NCBI GenBank assembly: GCA_011947345.1
Contig: JAAVTG010000568.1
Span: 124,001-188,000 of the forward strand
Source of the DNA: Phytophthora quininea
Taxonomy: Eukaryota > Oomycota > Peronosporomycetes > Peronosporales > Peronosporaceae
Direction of reading: 5' to 3'
DNA length: 64,000 bases
The notes below the pieces were generated by a model. It was not told the DNA's origin. It saw only the letters and a program-made list of their open reading frames with translations, and did no database searches. Below, piece by piece: positions 1-12,539 of the stretch. A program made the translations under genes and the position numbers. Position 1 is the first letter of the stretch. The number at the start of each line of letters is the position of its first letter.

Positions 1-290
1 TTGCAACAACGTGTCCGGTCATTGAACTCGATTTCGAGAGAACAACATTACTCCTAGAACGCATCATAGTCCATGTTTCGGGGTAGGCTTCTTTAAACGC
101 GTTCAGCAGCTTCAGTGTTACCAAGTCATGGCGATTAAAGTAGCTACAAACCAAGTAAAATGCTTCCAGAAAGCACAGACAAGACTCCGACGCATGAGCA
201 CCAGCAAAACCGGCACTCCTGTTCACCTGAACAGTTTGACGTGCGCCCAAGGCCTTCCATACGTCAATTTGACGCATCTACTCCAAATAA
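1..290 (-). pseudogene. Mutator-type (MULE) transposase relic
   Basis: On the minus strand a frame runs from about 290 towards the left edge and reads like the central part of a MULE/FAR1-type transposase. A segment resembling CLCFLEAFYLVCSYF is followed by LVTLKLLNAFKEAYPETW and then, after a frame change near 40, by a stretch like the usual 'LExEFxxxRxxxC' core. The part normally carrying the DKD catalytic signature is not recognisable and there is no proper start, so this is a decayed fragment that continues beyond the window. The assignment rests on my memory of the family pattern, not on a search. Confidence 0.33.
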
Positions 291-299
291 TCCGCCAGA

Positions 300-1600
300 T
301 ATTCCATCCGCACATACAGGGAATATCAGCAGCACAGCGGTGAAGTCTCTGAAGCGGACGGTTTCTGTGGGGGCATCTCTTGTGGCGTTGAGTACGTCGG
401 CCAAACCACAGAAATCAGCATCATCACTTGGCTATTACGGTTGGTGAATGGATTTGAGGTTGCAGGTGCTGCGGATAACACAGGAGATGGAGCAGGATGT
501 TGGTTGACATGTACGCCACCACACGAGGGGTATCGGTATGAGCGGATAATCCCATGGAAATCTCCACAGGCCCTATAGATTCCACAGCTGCCTCAATAGC
601 ACCGGTCGAACCAGTCAGTATGGGGGCCGTAGCTGACGGCCGAGAAACAGAAGCAGCGGTCTCCATCTAACACTAGAGTCACGGCACTGAGGCACCGAGG
701 ACAACCCAGCGCCGACTCATTCCACTCTACACAATCTAGTGACAACCAGCAGCGGCTATAAAAATGGTTAAAGCAGTCGCCCAAACAGCAGCCCTGAGAC
801 ATCAGTACAGCGACAGCGGCGGCCCAGAAACATCCCAAAACCCGACGACGACTGAACAGCGCCGATTCTAAAGTGTATACCCAATAGGAAGAAGGAAAGA
901 ACGTATAGGATTTGTATAGTATTGTTTGTTTAGTAGATAGGCAGTTGTGAAGGCCAAGTGTCCTCCATCCGCCTGTACTGCTGGAGGAGAGCACTTCCAG
1001 TTTGGCCGCCCTCCCCTCATGCTATACGGTCCGGTTAAATCTTATGGGTAACAGGGTTACACGAAAGTCATAACCTTGCGTTGACTTTGGAGTTTAGGCA
1101 AAATGCTTAACCGTGTGTAGAGTTTTGACTCTGTAACCATTGGCTCTCTACCCCTCATTTGCATATTTCTATATGCCACATAGCTTAGTCTATATATTTA
1201 CAGCAAGGTCGTATAGCAATTCAATTCAGTTCCATTTTTCCAGTTAATTAGTGATGCCCTTGTTTTAAGGGACATTGACTCTGCGAGGCCTAGATACGGG
1301 ACTGTACTTGGTTCTTGTGCAGAACCGAAGGCTGGAAAACTGAAAACACTGACTCATGGAGTCCTACTTCTTCCTCTGTGCACGTACACTGCTACACAGC
1401 CCCGCTGTATTATGTGAAGCTAGTATCAGAACATATGTCAGTACTTCACGGAGAAATGATATTGCCACGGTGGATGCGCTGCGGCGTGGCGCAACAAGAA
1501 CGCTAGTACTTTAATTTGCACCCTGAAGACTCTGCGATGTTCGTGCGGGATGTTCGTCATACGTTGCTTGGAAGTCGCAATGAGAAGAATGTATTTGCGA
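300..1600. other. Gene-poor, repeat-like stretch
   Basis: No convincing gene is visible. The part from about 1010 to 1260 is AT-rich with a TATATATTTA stretch and resembles the terminal part of a decayed LTR element, but I find no matching second copy in this window and no clear target-site duplication. Short open frames here lack codon structure or family motifs. Confidence 0.3.
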
Positions 1601-1885
1601 AGATTTTGGGGAATGATCTGATACTTTAGCGACGTTTCATTCCATCAACACCAAGCAGCTTCTGTAGTTGTTGCTGCCGCCAGTCAATCACTTCGCACGA
1701 GCAACAGGCATGGGTATTTGTCGTTGTGACTTGGGGGAAATACGAAAATGCAGCATGGTTTAGTGTCCAAACTCGGTAACCGAGAAGGAGTATACGCTCA
1801 CCGAGCACAGCTTCGCCTGCTAATTGAATATGGTGATATTGGGAAACAGAATTTAACATTTTTTAAAGTATTACAATACTTGGTG

Positions 1886-4800
1886 TCAACTAAGAAAAAG
1901 TATATGAACGCCAACAACAGCGTGGGTGATGGTGTCCAGCATTGGCGCGAGTTCGTAAGTTATCAGCGGGAAGGTTTTTATGTGTGGACACAACGCCACC
2001 AACATGGCGTCGACATCGACAAGCCGATGCTCTTCGTGGGCGAAAGTAGCATGCAGCTGATCCCATTCTGCAACGCCCATGGAAATTCCTGCCCCTCCCG
2101 GTTCACTTCCAAGCGCCTGCTCTATCTCGTGGCGTGACAACATTTTCTTCCCTTTATGTCCATCCTGTCTCACAAAGCCCCAAACAACGCGTGACTGGCA
2201 CGACCTAAGTCTACCTGCCATGCGGCATCGGTAAAGTTCCACAACAACTGCCGTAGTTTCAGAAGCACAACACGGGGTAGTGCATCGACTTGTGAATCGT
2301 CCTCGCTGTCATCAAGCGAGTTGCCATCATTGAGATCCATCTGATGCGGACGAGCATCAATCACACCGGTGATCACTTCCTTATGGGTGTAAACGTATTG
2401 CAAGTCTGTGCGGAGCTTCGCAAACACTTCTGTCTCCTTGTAACCAGCGGGCAGATCGACGTTCTTTCCAATCCATTGCGCGTAGTGGTCGCAACTCATT
2501 TCATTCGCCGGCACTCCAGTCAGTTGGAAGCACCAGCGATCGCCGTATTCGTCCATGTAAAGAGAATGGACCGTCAGGTTTGCGGCAGAAATCGGATGCA
2601 GTTCTCCGGAGAGTGCACGGCCGCTAAACACCCGCGAGCAAACATTAATCGGTTGGGAAAATGCCCCCAAATGGCCACGCGAAGTCAGCGTCAGCGATAC
2701 CGTCGCCCTTGGGGGTTGTCGGGAGAGTTCCAGTGTTCTTTGCATCCGTCGAGCCCGAGTTGACACCGTGATCAAGTCTTGGCACACCCCAAGAGCGCCT
2801 GAAATTTGTCGAGTCAAAATCGGCAGTGTACTGAGCTGATCGCTATGCCCACCACCTGCAACTGCTGCGTGATCGCGAGGAAACAGTAGCACAAGCACGC
2901 CGACGATTTCCTGGCCATAGCTGCTCCAAACCGGACACGCTACGACTGCATGCTTGGTGAAACCCAATTGAGCGTCCGAATGCGTTGCATTCAGTGTGTA
3001 CTTATCTGCACGAGCCCGTGATCGTTGTCGTGAGGCCGATCCATTCGCTGACTTCCTCTGCTTTCCAACATCTTGAGCGCCAGCAGGAGTCCCTTTGTCG
3101 ACCGCTTCTTCGATGTCGTCACAGAGCCAGTGTTTGACGATCACTGCACTGCCACGCATGAGAACATGCTGAAAAAGCCCTTCACTTGTAGGAGCTCGAA
3201 GCGTTTGGTCTGTCACTACGGACACTTTTCTTGATTGTGCGCTTAAAGACGGAATGAAGTTCATCGAAGTCGCTCCGCGAGCTTCCGATGTAATTTGCTG
3301 TATGTTTGATGTGGAGTCCTGCGAAGTTGAGCGAGAGGCAAGCGAGGCAGCAGCGTTTGGTGAGATCTTGGATGTCCACATGAGGCGGTCTCGGTCTTTG
3401 TCCACTGGGCGACCATTGTCTTCCCAAAGAAACAAGTGAGCAGTCGTGTCGGTATCGAAAATGCCTACACACGCGTTATAGACGGCATTGATGACACCCA
3501 CGACGCTCATCTCTTTGAAGAAAGACATGGAGGCGTCCAGCAACAAGGCGATCTGCTCTTTTGCCGTAGCATTCGTTGCTTCTCCAAGATCGCTGCCAGA
3601 ACGCTACAGCTCTGGCTTTGGACGATGGACAGGAACAAATCGTGCTGGTCAAAATGCGTTTTCCGTCCCTTGGTGTTGACGAGCTGCAGCATGCCGACGA
3701 GTTTCTGCCCATTATCTGTCGGTAGCCCGTTGGGGAGTTTGCACAGTCCTGGTAGAATGCTGTCCGAATCGTCGACTAGCAAGGGTGCAAAGAGCACGCT
3801 CCGAGCTGGAATGCCGCTGATACTGTCGACAAACGCGTTGAACGAGGCCGATTTGGACACGTCGTTGGCAATCAGCAGTTGCTGTGTTTGCACAGCTTCT
3901 CCCATCAACGATCCGCTGTAAATCGATTCCCCCAGCGCGATTCGATAGCGTCTTTTGTGGTGAAACGTAACGAACTCGCGGGTGTCAGGGTCTAACACGT
4001 AGACAGCAGCGCCTTCAACGCCAATGATCTGCTCGGCTGCTGTCCCGAGACTCACAGTAGCCTCCACCATATCGCCCTCAGCGATCAGTTTGCCGACATT
4101 CCAGCACAGCTCTTGATTTCTTTGGAAGAGCTGCGAGTTCTCAATCGCCAACGCAATGAGCTTGGAGATGGTCTGAAGCAGGAACTCGTCTTTTGCTCGG
4201 AACGGCGCGCCACCAGACTTGTTAATGACTTGCACCACACCTAGCAAATGTTGTTTGTCTGCCTTCCGTTTATCGTCTGCATCTCCATCTGCCTTACTAC
4301 TAGAACCGCTTACTTTGGGCGTCTCGATGTTCCCCATGTTAGAGACGATCGGCACCGTAAGCATGCTCTTTGTGCGGTAGTGCGTCTTCTGATCCCAAGC
4401 CGAGTTAAAGCGCGGGTCGTCGTAAGCCTCGGGGATATTGATCGTCTGCTGCGTCTCCGCAACTAACCCGACGATGCCTTGGCCGAAATGGATCGTCATC
4501 CCAGTGGCCTTTTGCGCAGAACGCTGATAGACTTCAACCCCAGTGCCGCTAATATCGCTGTGCCAATTGTGAAGCGTTCGCGACGCGTTGTCGGCAACGA
4601 ATAATGAGCAGCGATCAGCGTCGAGAATATTCTTTGCATTCTGAATAACGACTTTGCCCAGTTCGTCAAAGTGGAGACAAGTGAAGATCTCCGGCGCAAG
4701 CTGAATAAATGTTTCCTCATTCACCTTGTTGCTTTCAACGTCTGTGAAATACGCGACTTTGGGGAACAATCCACTCGAGAAATGACACACCAACGTGAGC

Positions 4801-7004
4801 AGTGCTTGGTCTTCCGACGTAAATGCTGCCGATTTTTCCAAAGCTATCGACAGTCCAAGCGCTTCCACTTGTGTCAGCTTCCCACAGACCTGTACTACAG
4901 CGACGACTCGATTCTGATGAATGATAGGAACAAGCAGCGTCGAAGAGTTTGGATGAGTCACCAGGCGATCAGCGTTGTCAGTGGCGACAGAATACTTTGA
5001 GTGTCGAGGCATCTGCCCCGCAGCTAAGAGCAGGGGCCGCTTGGTGTGATACGCGAGCGATGCCATGCCGCATGGAGCCGTAACAGAGACGGAATCAACC
5101 TGACTCCCCGAATTTGTCAGCGGAAGCAACGTAGAACGCACCGTTCCCATTTGCGGCTTACTGGTGTCTGTTGTTTGTATCCTAGCAGTATTTTCCGATG
5201 CAAGACGTGACGGTAGACGACACCAAAACTCCTGTTCGGATTTGTCCACCACGAGCACAAGGGCCTGCTCGGCCTGCAGCAAGTCGCGGCATTCGTCGGT
5301 CAAAATCTCGGCGAGTTGATACAGATGCGTGCACTCCGCTAGGCGCTGCAACGAGTGCGCCAACACCTGAAACGAATGCTGTAACACGAGCATCTGTGAG
5401 CCGCAGTGCCGCACTTCCTGCAGCCATTCTCGAGTACTGCGATCCAGCGTAGTGTCATGTAAAGACACTAGTTGATGGGATAATAGCTGCTCAAACGCTT
5501 GACCGACGTGCGATGTGAATGAAACTGGAGTTGCTGATAAAGAATCTGCAGCGACGGCTTCGTTCGGAGGGACATTACTGGTATCCGTCGTGTTATTAGC
5601 CGGCTTGGACACTGGAAGCGGTAGCAAGCCTTTCCAGATATCGTCCGAGAAAATGTTCTTGACTTGCAAGCTCTCGCGTCGACCAGCAGTAGCGTTTTGA
5701 GGGTAGGTACTATTCGGGCCGTTGCTGTTTTTACGAAGGAGAGCTACTCCATTGTTATTCGGACTGGTAGGGGTTGAGCAATAAAGCTGTCGTGTCCGCT
5801 GTAGTCGAAGCTCGTTGTCCTTCTCCTGAACTACAGCATGCGTTTTCTCCAGTAGGCGTTCGAGACGTGACAGCTCGTGCGAATAGTTTGCCAGTTGATG
5901 AGCGTGTCGACTTTGCATTTCCTTTCGCTCTTCTTCAGCCTTTTCGAGCTTGGCCTGGTACATGTCAACAATATGCGAGTCCTGAGCATTCGACCTCCCA
6001 CAGTTCCCACAGCATTTCCCGGTTGCTACTGGTGTCTTTACTCTCGGACTGGTTCGGGGACTTGGAGTCGATGGCGAAAGGGGCGGTCGCCGGGACGGAG
6101 AAGCAGGTGAACGCGGGGTGACGCACCTCGCATTGGAATCTTTCTCATCTCTTGAATTTGTCGTTGATTGAGGCTGTCGTGACACTGTTGGGAGTGTTTC
6201 GTGCTGGTGATTGTTACTGCCCGCCGCCGCTCCCTTCGAAGTGTTCGCTTGTACCGAGCGAAGCGTCTGCTTGTGTAGTTGCAGATCAGCACGAAGAGAG
6301 TTAATCTGATGCAAGTGCTGTTTCTTCTCCTCGTTCAACTTCGCCACCAGCTTATTTTGCTGCTCCAGTTGGTGAGTCAGACGCTTGTTCACGGCACGTA
6401 GACGTGAAATGGCTGTGTATGTATGTTGGTCGTAGTAGCTCAGCGTTTGCCTGTTCCGTGGCTCGCGGTATCGCTTTATCGACTTGATTCGAGGTAGTTT
6501 TTGTTCTGTTGAATTCCCAATATCCAGCAAGTGAAGCTGGTGGCTTTCTTCGTCTTCTTCGACAAACTCAACATCATCCGCTGGGCCAACATCTGCGTGA
6601 GCGATTTCAATCTCGTGCTCTAGCATATCCAACATCGAGCTAGATTCCGATCCCACTTCCTCTGGTACCACATCTGTCAGCACAAGAATGCCGTCATGAG
6701 TGCCATCGCTATCATCATCTCTTTGCCCTCGATCTTCTCCTTCTTCAGACTCAAACGAATCGCAATAGGAGTCGGTGTCGTCGTCTCGCACTTCTCGCCG
6801 GCCCTCGAGGCCTGGATTCGATGTATCTTCAGCGGCAGGAGTGTCGGACATGAACAAAGCCTGTTCGTAAGAAGGTGGGGGCTCGCGCCGTCTTGATGGC
6901 ACCCTCAGTCGTAGCTCTACCTCTATTCGCTTCATATCAACTTGGACACCTTCGAACAGCCTCCTAAATCCACGAGGAGGACCTAAAAACAATCGACGTT
7001 TCAT
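1886..7004 (-). CDS. Large coiled-coil protein with four GAF domains and a PAS-like C-terminal region
   Basis: The start is the ATG at 7004. The N-terminal third is acidic and low in complexity, then coiled coil (about residues 190-260 and 350-420), with a CxxC...C cluster near residue 335. Four GAF-type domains follow. The second is the clearest, with FGQGIVGLVAETQQ, a DPRFN loop and LLGVVQVINK. After the fourth comes a region recalling the PAS-like segment of oomycete cyclase-type proteins, then an EF-hand-like tail. The frame slips once in an A run at 3559-3562; one extra base joins two long open frames. A 50-bp GT...AG intron fits 2165-2214, placing the stop at 1886. A further 3' exon at 1630-1830 is possible. 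GAF domains bind cyclic nucleotides or other small ligands, but the ligand here is unknown and no catalytic domain is visible. Confidence 0.75.
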
Positions 7005-7064
7005 ATAAAAAAGTTATTAGAAGCTCACATCGGACTACGCGATCATATCGAATGACACGTCGCA

Positions 7065-9594
7065 TTAGTCCACTTCATCCAAATCTTCTTGAACGCTGCT
7101 AGCATCGCTAGAGACACGAGAACGACTCGCCACCTGTCCGTTAGAATGGAAACTTGACAAGGGCGGGGTTGAAGAGGACGATGATGGCGATGAAGACGGC
7201 GACGACGGCAAGGAAAAACTAGAAACCAGCTCAGCGGGGGACTGGTCTCGTCAGTGGTGCGTTCGTTCGAGTCACTGTGCACAAAATTTCGGACGCCGCT
7301 AAGTGTGCGTCTCATGACTTCCAAAAGGTAGGAACCCAGACGAGGATCCGGACGAATCTGACGATGCTCGCTGCGTTCGTCCATCCATTTGGGTCTGTTG
7401 AGCAGACTCCAGATCGGCCTCGCGAGCGAGTCGCCTCTCTTCAGCCTCGGCGATCTCCGGGATCACACCAATCGAACTAGTTGGGGTCCCCGGGTAGTCA
7501 TCACTACGGGGGTACGAGGAGAAGACACCGGAATCGATGGCGAAGGCGGAGTGTACGCTGCCTGCACCGTGTGGCTACTCGTGGAATGTGAAAAGCTAAT
7601 GCTTGACGAATCATCGTCACTATCGTCGTCGTCGTCGTCGTGGCCAAAGGAGGTGCCAAAAAGTCATCCGATAGAAATTCATCCAAATCCCGCGAAACAG
7701 AACGCTGCTGTTGACCAGATTCACGTGTGCTGGAGTGGCTCCGATGGCGGTATGAGCCAAGAAGCGGTACACGACTGTTATCGCCATCGTCCTCGTGAGT
7801 CGTGTGATCTTCGGCATTGGTAGACTCTCCAAAGTCGAAGAGAGGTCTTGGTGTCGGTGTGTGGGGCCGTCGAATCGTTGAAGCAGTGTCTTGAGTGCCA
7901 GCTGTACCACTGCCGCCACGGGTCAGAGATGCGAACGATGAAAGCGACGCCGGGGCGACGATAGCATGGATGTGCACATCAATACTGCGTCGTGGCTGCG
8001 TGGACTCACCCGGCGTGTGGGGTGAGGTGGCAATCAAGTCGCGGATAGCTAGAGAGCTATCGTGAGCTTCCATCGAGGCGCCAACGCTCGTCCCTTGCCG
8101 CTGCGGTGCACCACCGCCATTGCCGTAGCGCAGGGCAGTCGAACGACGCTCTTGTTGGCGCTGGGACGTTTCTCGCAGTTCTGGACGTAGCAATGGATCC
8201 AAGTACCCCACCGAATCCATCAACAGCCGCCCAAATCGATCGAAGAGAGGCGCCACTAGATGTGCCATCTCCGATACCTCGTTATTGCGACCCTGTCCTC
8301 TGGCTGTTGCGTCCGACGCATCAGCATTTTGTTCCACTGAGCTGTCCGACGATTGTTCACGTTCGAGGTCTTCTTCACACAACTCTGCAAGTCTGTCAAT
8401 GTGGGGCATCATCTCGCGCATGAGGTTTCGTACGTCGACAACCATGCGGCGGACGTCATTGCCGCCAACTCTCGGAGCACTGGGCACGCGTGTCGTCGGA
8501 ACAGGCGACATTCGCTGATTGCTTTGCGTGTGCAGCGTCCGCGTCCGAAACGCAGCGATTCGGTCCGAGTCAAAGTCGATCCATTCGTCCCACCGCGTCG
8601 GCCATCCATGGTAGTGAATCAACACCTTCCCATCGGCAATGTCCATAACTGTGGACTCGAGCCACTGGTTCACCGTGTCTTTCACATCCAGCCACTGCCC
8701 CACAAAGAATTGCCGCTGGCCACGGTGCACAACAGACGTCGCCTCTTCCTGTCCAGTCCGCTCTTCTTCCACTCGTTCACCCTCATCTTGTTGCTCTTGT
8801 GCTTCCTCCACCGCTGCAGTCGACAGCACCGTCCTAACTGTCAAAATGCCCTGCGTAATAGGCTCCAAGTCCACTACTGGCTGCTGCGAATTCCTATCGG
8901 TGCGACTTACATGCGCAGGCAGATTGCCAAGTCCCATTCCAGCGGCCGTTTCCTGTGGAGACTCGTTCATCTCGTCCAATATCTCCCTCAGCATCGGCAG
9001 AGGTCTGTTCCTGACCTCTGTGGCCTCCTCCGTGGGTCCATTCAGGGCTTCTCTCAGCACTGCCAAGTTCCAGGCGTTGCCTGTTAGTTCTCCCTGCGGC
9101 TGACGTCGTCTCGTCACGACTGTGGGGCGAGTTGTCTGTTGCGGCGTCTCCTGTCGACTCCCAGTAGGCGACGCGGCTTGAGAAGCCTCTGGTTTGGCTA
9201 CCAAGTGCACTGTGTGTCCGTCCTGCAGGTCGTAGGCAGATAGGACGGCGCCGTCCTTCAGCAGCTTCCCTCGGTAGATCAGTCGCTGTCTTTGGGCGGG
9301 GACGGACGTCACCTGCGCCACCTCGGCGCGGAAGTCCACGACAGACATGGACGGGGCGGCATACACGTCGAACACGCGCTCATCCAGCGTCTTGAGCCGC
9401 AAATGCAGCGCCGTGTCCGAGGATGGAGAGGCTGCTTGTTCGGAGAGTTCTTGAGGTTCAGAGTCGGCGAGCGAAGGAGACGCAGGTATGGTCGGGTGTG
9501 CAGAAGAGCTCTTCAATTTCAGCTGCTGGTGGAGCACTAATGACGGCGGGGAAGGAGGGCCGGCCGACGACGCAGCCGCATCCGAGCGCTCCAT
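7065..9594 (-). CDS. Ubiquitin-like domain protein with Tudor-knot/MBT-like domain
   Basis: I choose the ATG at 9594 over upstream in-frame codons because a Ser/Pro-rich N-terminus starts there. Residues about 62-137 form a ubiquitin-like domain (QRLIYRGKLLKD, DGHTVHLVAK). Residues about 292-352 form a Tudor-knot/chromo-barrel-like domain (FVGQWLDVKDTVNQWLE, WPTRWDEWID). This layout suits a ubiquitin-pathway adaptor or chromatin-associated factor; no RING or HECT domain is seen. The 3' end is split by slips at an A run at 7658-7662, a G run at 7508-7512 and a G run at 7236-7240, plus an unresolved one near 7385. Restoring frame gives an acidic stretch encoded by a CGT-type triplet repeat, a Ser-rich tail and a stop at 7065. 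The exact product is not known to me. Confidence 0.7.
7622..7641. repeat. Trinucleotide (GTC)n microsatellite
   Basis: About six to seven perfect GTC/CGT triplets. On the minus strand they encode the Asp run of the ubiquitin-like gene when the frame is restored. The repeat lies next to the slip at 7658-7662, so length polymorphism is another possible source of that frameshift. Confidence 0.8.
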
Positions 9595-9742
9595 CGTCGC
9601 TGCGAAAGGCGAAAATGAAACAAAACTTGTTCTTGAAAAATACAGTAACCGATTAAGTAAACTTGAAGTGAATATGAAATTAAGTGAAGCGGTATGGTAA
9701 AGAGGAGACGTAATCATTTGACAAGCATCGCAAGTTGCCTTT

Positions 9743-11045
9743 TCAGTTGGCAACTTGGACCTGCTGCTTCGGCGAGCTGTGTTCTAGAATTGCGAACCCA
9801 GCCATGACCAGCACTGCGCCGAGGAAGCACTGCCAGGAGAACTCTTGTTGGTTGAGGATCGCGTCCCAGAGCAGCGACAGCGGAATCGTCAGCATCGCCC
9901 CCGTGCTGGTGAGCAGCGGACTCGTCCAAATCAGCGCGAACGACTGCAGCAACGTGTAAACGCCGGCCAGCGACCCGCTCACCACTAGCAAGAACAGTCC
10001 CGCGTCGCTGTCCGGCCACCCGAGCGGCTCGTGGATTGCTGGCAGGGGGCATGCGGCCAACACAAAACTCCCGACGATCCAAACGGGAATGGTGACGATG
10101 CCGCAGAACCCCGTGAGCGTCAGCACTGTGGAGGGATCGACAACTTCCTCGCTGACCATCACGCAGTACCCGACGGCGTAAGCTCCGACAATCATCGTCT
10201 GGACCACCACCAACACACACGCCACCACACTCGTCGACTGGGTATCCTCTGCGATGCCGTTCTGGAAAAGCGTGATAAGCGTGACGCCGGTGAATGACAT
10301 GAGCACAGCGACTACCTTCGCCCAGCTCGCTCGCTCATGTAGAAAGCACATCGAGAAGAGGTAGACGAAAAACGGCGCTGTGTTGGAAATGGACGTGCCA
10401 GCCGCGACGCTAACCATCCCCAGCGCTGTGAACCACAGGTAATCCGCGGCGATGTACACGGTGTTGAGCACCACCGCGATCTTCATCAACTTGCGTAGCG
10501 GATACACGGAATGACGCTCCAGAACGTCGACAAAGCCGCATTTTTCAGATGGAGTGCTAGCTCGACGGTCGTGGACGTAGTGGTAAGTGTAGATCGCGGG
10601 GAGAAGCAATATCTGCACACAAGTGTACTATTATTCAATGGCAAGATAAAACTTAGTGGGAAATGAGATGGCAATTACCGTGATCGCGTGGTCAAGGCAA
10701 GTGATGAAAAAGGCTTGCTGAAATGACTGACGGCCTGCAGTTGCAAGAATAGTTATAAAAACGTGAGTAATGAAGTTTTTTTGCTTGACAATACAGTTGT
10801 CCACCTCAAGAGCTTGGGCAGCCTCAGCCTGCGTAACAGACACCCACACCAGAACTGCCATCTTGTCAATTTCCTCAAAGTCATACTCTCAAAAGCGGCC
10901 AGGCCATATTACCAAAAATCGCAGCTAACCCCCAGTTCCGGAGGCGAACTCGACGGAGTTGATCGTTCTCACTTTCGTGGGGAAACTTGAGCAGCGGTGC
11001 CTGCTCGGAAGACGCCTCGAGTGATGGTGGAGAGGTCATATCCAT
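9743..11045 (-). CDS. Drug/metabolite transporter (EamA/DMT superfamily, SLC35F-like)
   Basis: Four exons fit: 10913-11045, 10763-10854, 10679-10717 and 9743-10612. Introns are 58, 45 and 66 bp, and the joined frame gives about 377 residues without any slip. The 45-bp intron is unusually short, so that junction is the least certain. The protein has about ten hydrophobic segments, starting with LAAIFVLVWVSVTQAEAAQ. It contains the DMT-type stretch YLWFTALGMVSVAAGTSISN, followed by an 'APFFVYLFSMCFLHE' half and a second EamA repeat ending in GAVLVMAGFAILEH. It is an integral membrane exporter or exchanger of small metabolites; the substrate cannot be told from sequence. The start at 11045 gives a hydrophilic N-terminus of about 38 residues before the first helix. 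Confidence 0.82.
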
Positions 11046-11433
11046 TGTCTGTAGGCTTGAGCTTGGGCTAGCAGGTTGGCGAATGAGAAGAAACGTCCGA
11101 TCTCGGTTCTCCGCGAATGCATCTTTAATGAGTGGGTCCACGTCGCCATTGATTCGTGGACACTTCAAGCTCGACTTTGTGTGGCGCAGCTGATGACAAC
11201 AAAGCACCAGGCTCTTAACATAGTTCGTCACCATTGTTGTCGCTCACGCCACAATGACCACTTGCGCTTTCAAAACGGTGGTCAGCGGCAGTTTTACTTG
11301 TAGTATTAACCTCGGAGCACCATGTGATGCAAACCCCACAACTTCGTCTGATAATGACCTTGTTTATCGACTTAAAAGCAGCACCAGCTTGAGCTTTTTG
11401 ATGAGCTCGTTAAGAAGACTCCAGGAGAGGCAA

Positions 11434-12308
11434 TTAGCTAGTCTTCTTTGCCACAGCTGCCGACTTGCTCGTCACGAGCTTCAAGAACAACAACGCGTAT
11501 GCAGCCGCAGCAGAGCTACCCACCTTGAGCTGCAGGTCGTCCCCCAATTGAGCGGCGCCCCAGCCGCCGCTGTACACGCCCAGCACCACACTGCAACCTA
11601 ACACACAGCAACATATTTGTAAGCGTCGGAGTCTCATCACCCAGTCACAATTGCGTACCTCCACCCAAAAGGCCAGCGTGCCTCCGATACGGTGGCCAGG
11701 GTTCTTCCACTGCCAGCCCGTCTTCTTGCCGCCAAATGTAGTGGCCAAGCCCTACAGAGAGCAGCAACACCAGTCTCAGTCACCATCGCTTTATAAAAAG
11801 AGTCCCGTCAGCAACTTACGCCGAGCATGTTGAGCGAGGCCAGCGTGGCCGTGGCGCCAGCCACCCACGAGTGGGTGGAGGTGAAGTGGGCCTTGCCGAA
11901 GGCGTCCTTGGTCATATAGGCCGCTGCGCCACCCACACTCAGTAGCACTATGGCGAGCACTTGGAAGAACATGTGCAGCTTGGACAACAGCACTCTGTGG
12001 GAGCAACATTTCGTCAGAATCTTCAGAGTCTCGGTACTGCAGCCCAATGGACAGACCTCTTCTTGAAGTCTGCAGTGCTCTTGCGCTCCAGCATCACATA
12101 TAACCCCTACAGAAGCATCTTATTAGAGATGAGGATTGACACAACATGTGGACGTCTCGTACGCTGGGAAGCAAAGCAGGAATGCCAGCGCGTTGGCGGC
12201 AGGGTGCAGCGCGAACAGAGAGGGCGCGGCCACGCACTTGGACAGGAGGACGGCGCAGGGCGCGCCCAACAGGCCGCCCAATACCAGCAACTCCAGCGTC
12301 TTGGCCAT
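11434..12308 (-). CDS. Cytochrome b561-like membrane protein, copy a (five exons)
   Basis: Exons fit at 12163-12308, 12057-12106, 11820-11994, 11659-11751 and 11434-11597, with introns of 56-68 bp. The protein is about 209 residues with five to six transmembrane helices. It shows the spaced histidines expected of the b561 fold: LHPAANALAF, KLHMFF, FTSTHSWVAG and NPGHRIGG. These would ligate two haems for trans-membrane electron transfer, for example to ferric iron or ascorbate radical. Two slips must be corrected to join it: an A run at 11667-11670 (in exon 4), and a C run at 12104-12107 that sits on the acceptor of exon 2. With both, the length matches the neighbouring copy within one residue. 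It lies directly downstream of copy b on the same strand. Confidence 0.75.
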
Positions 12309-12539
12309 CTTGTGGCGGTTCGGATTGTGCACAAACCACCAGAACGAAAGACACCCCTGATAAAACAGATGGCTACATATATCATAAATATGAGTGATTA
12401 AATTTGAAGTCATAATAAACATGTCATGTGTATGGCGTGCTATTCAAGATTATCATATTTGGGAGACTATGGATAGGCTTCAACGTGTCCATCGTGATGT
12501 CATGCGAGCAGCTCCACCCTGTCATCTCGCCTCTGCTGC

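Noticed and set aside
1010..1260. AT-rich stretch considered as a solo LTR
   Set aside because: No paired terminal TG/CA with a target-site duplication could be found, and there is no second copy in the window, so it is described only as repeat-like.
8353..9087. 244-residue open frame on the plus strand
   Set aside because: It is antisense to the ubiquitin-like gene, is rich in His/Arg/Leu without domain character, and reflects codon bias of the opposite strand.
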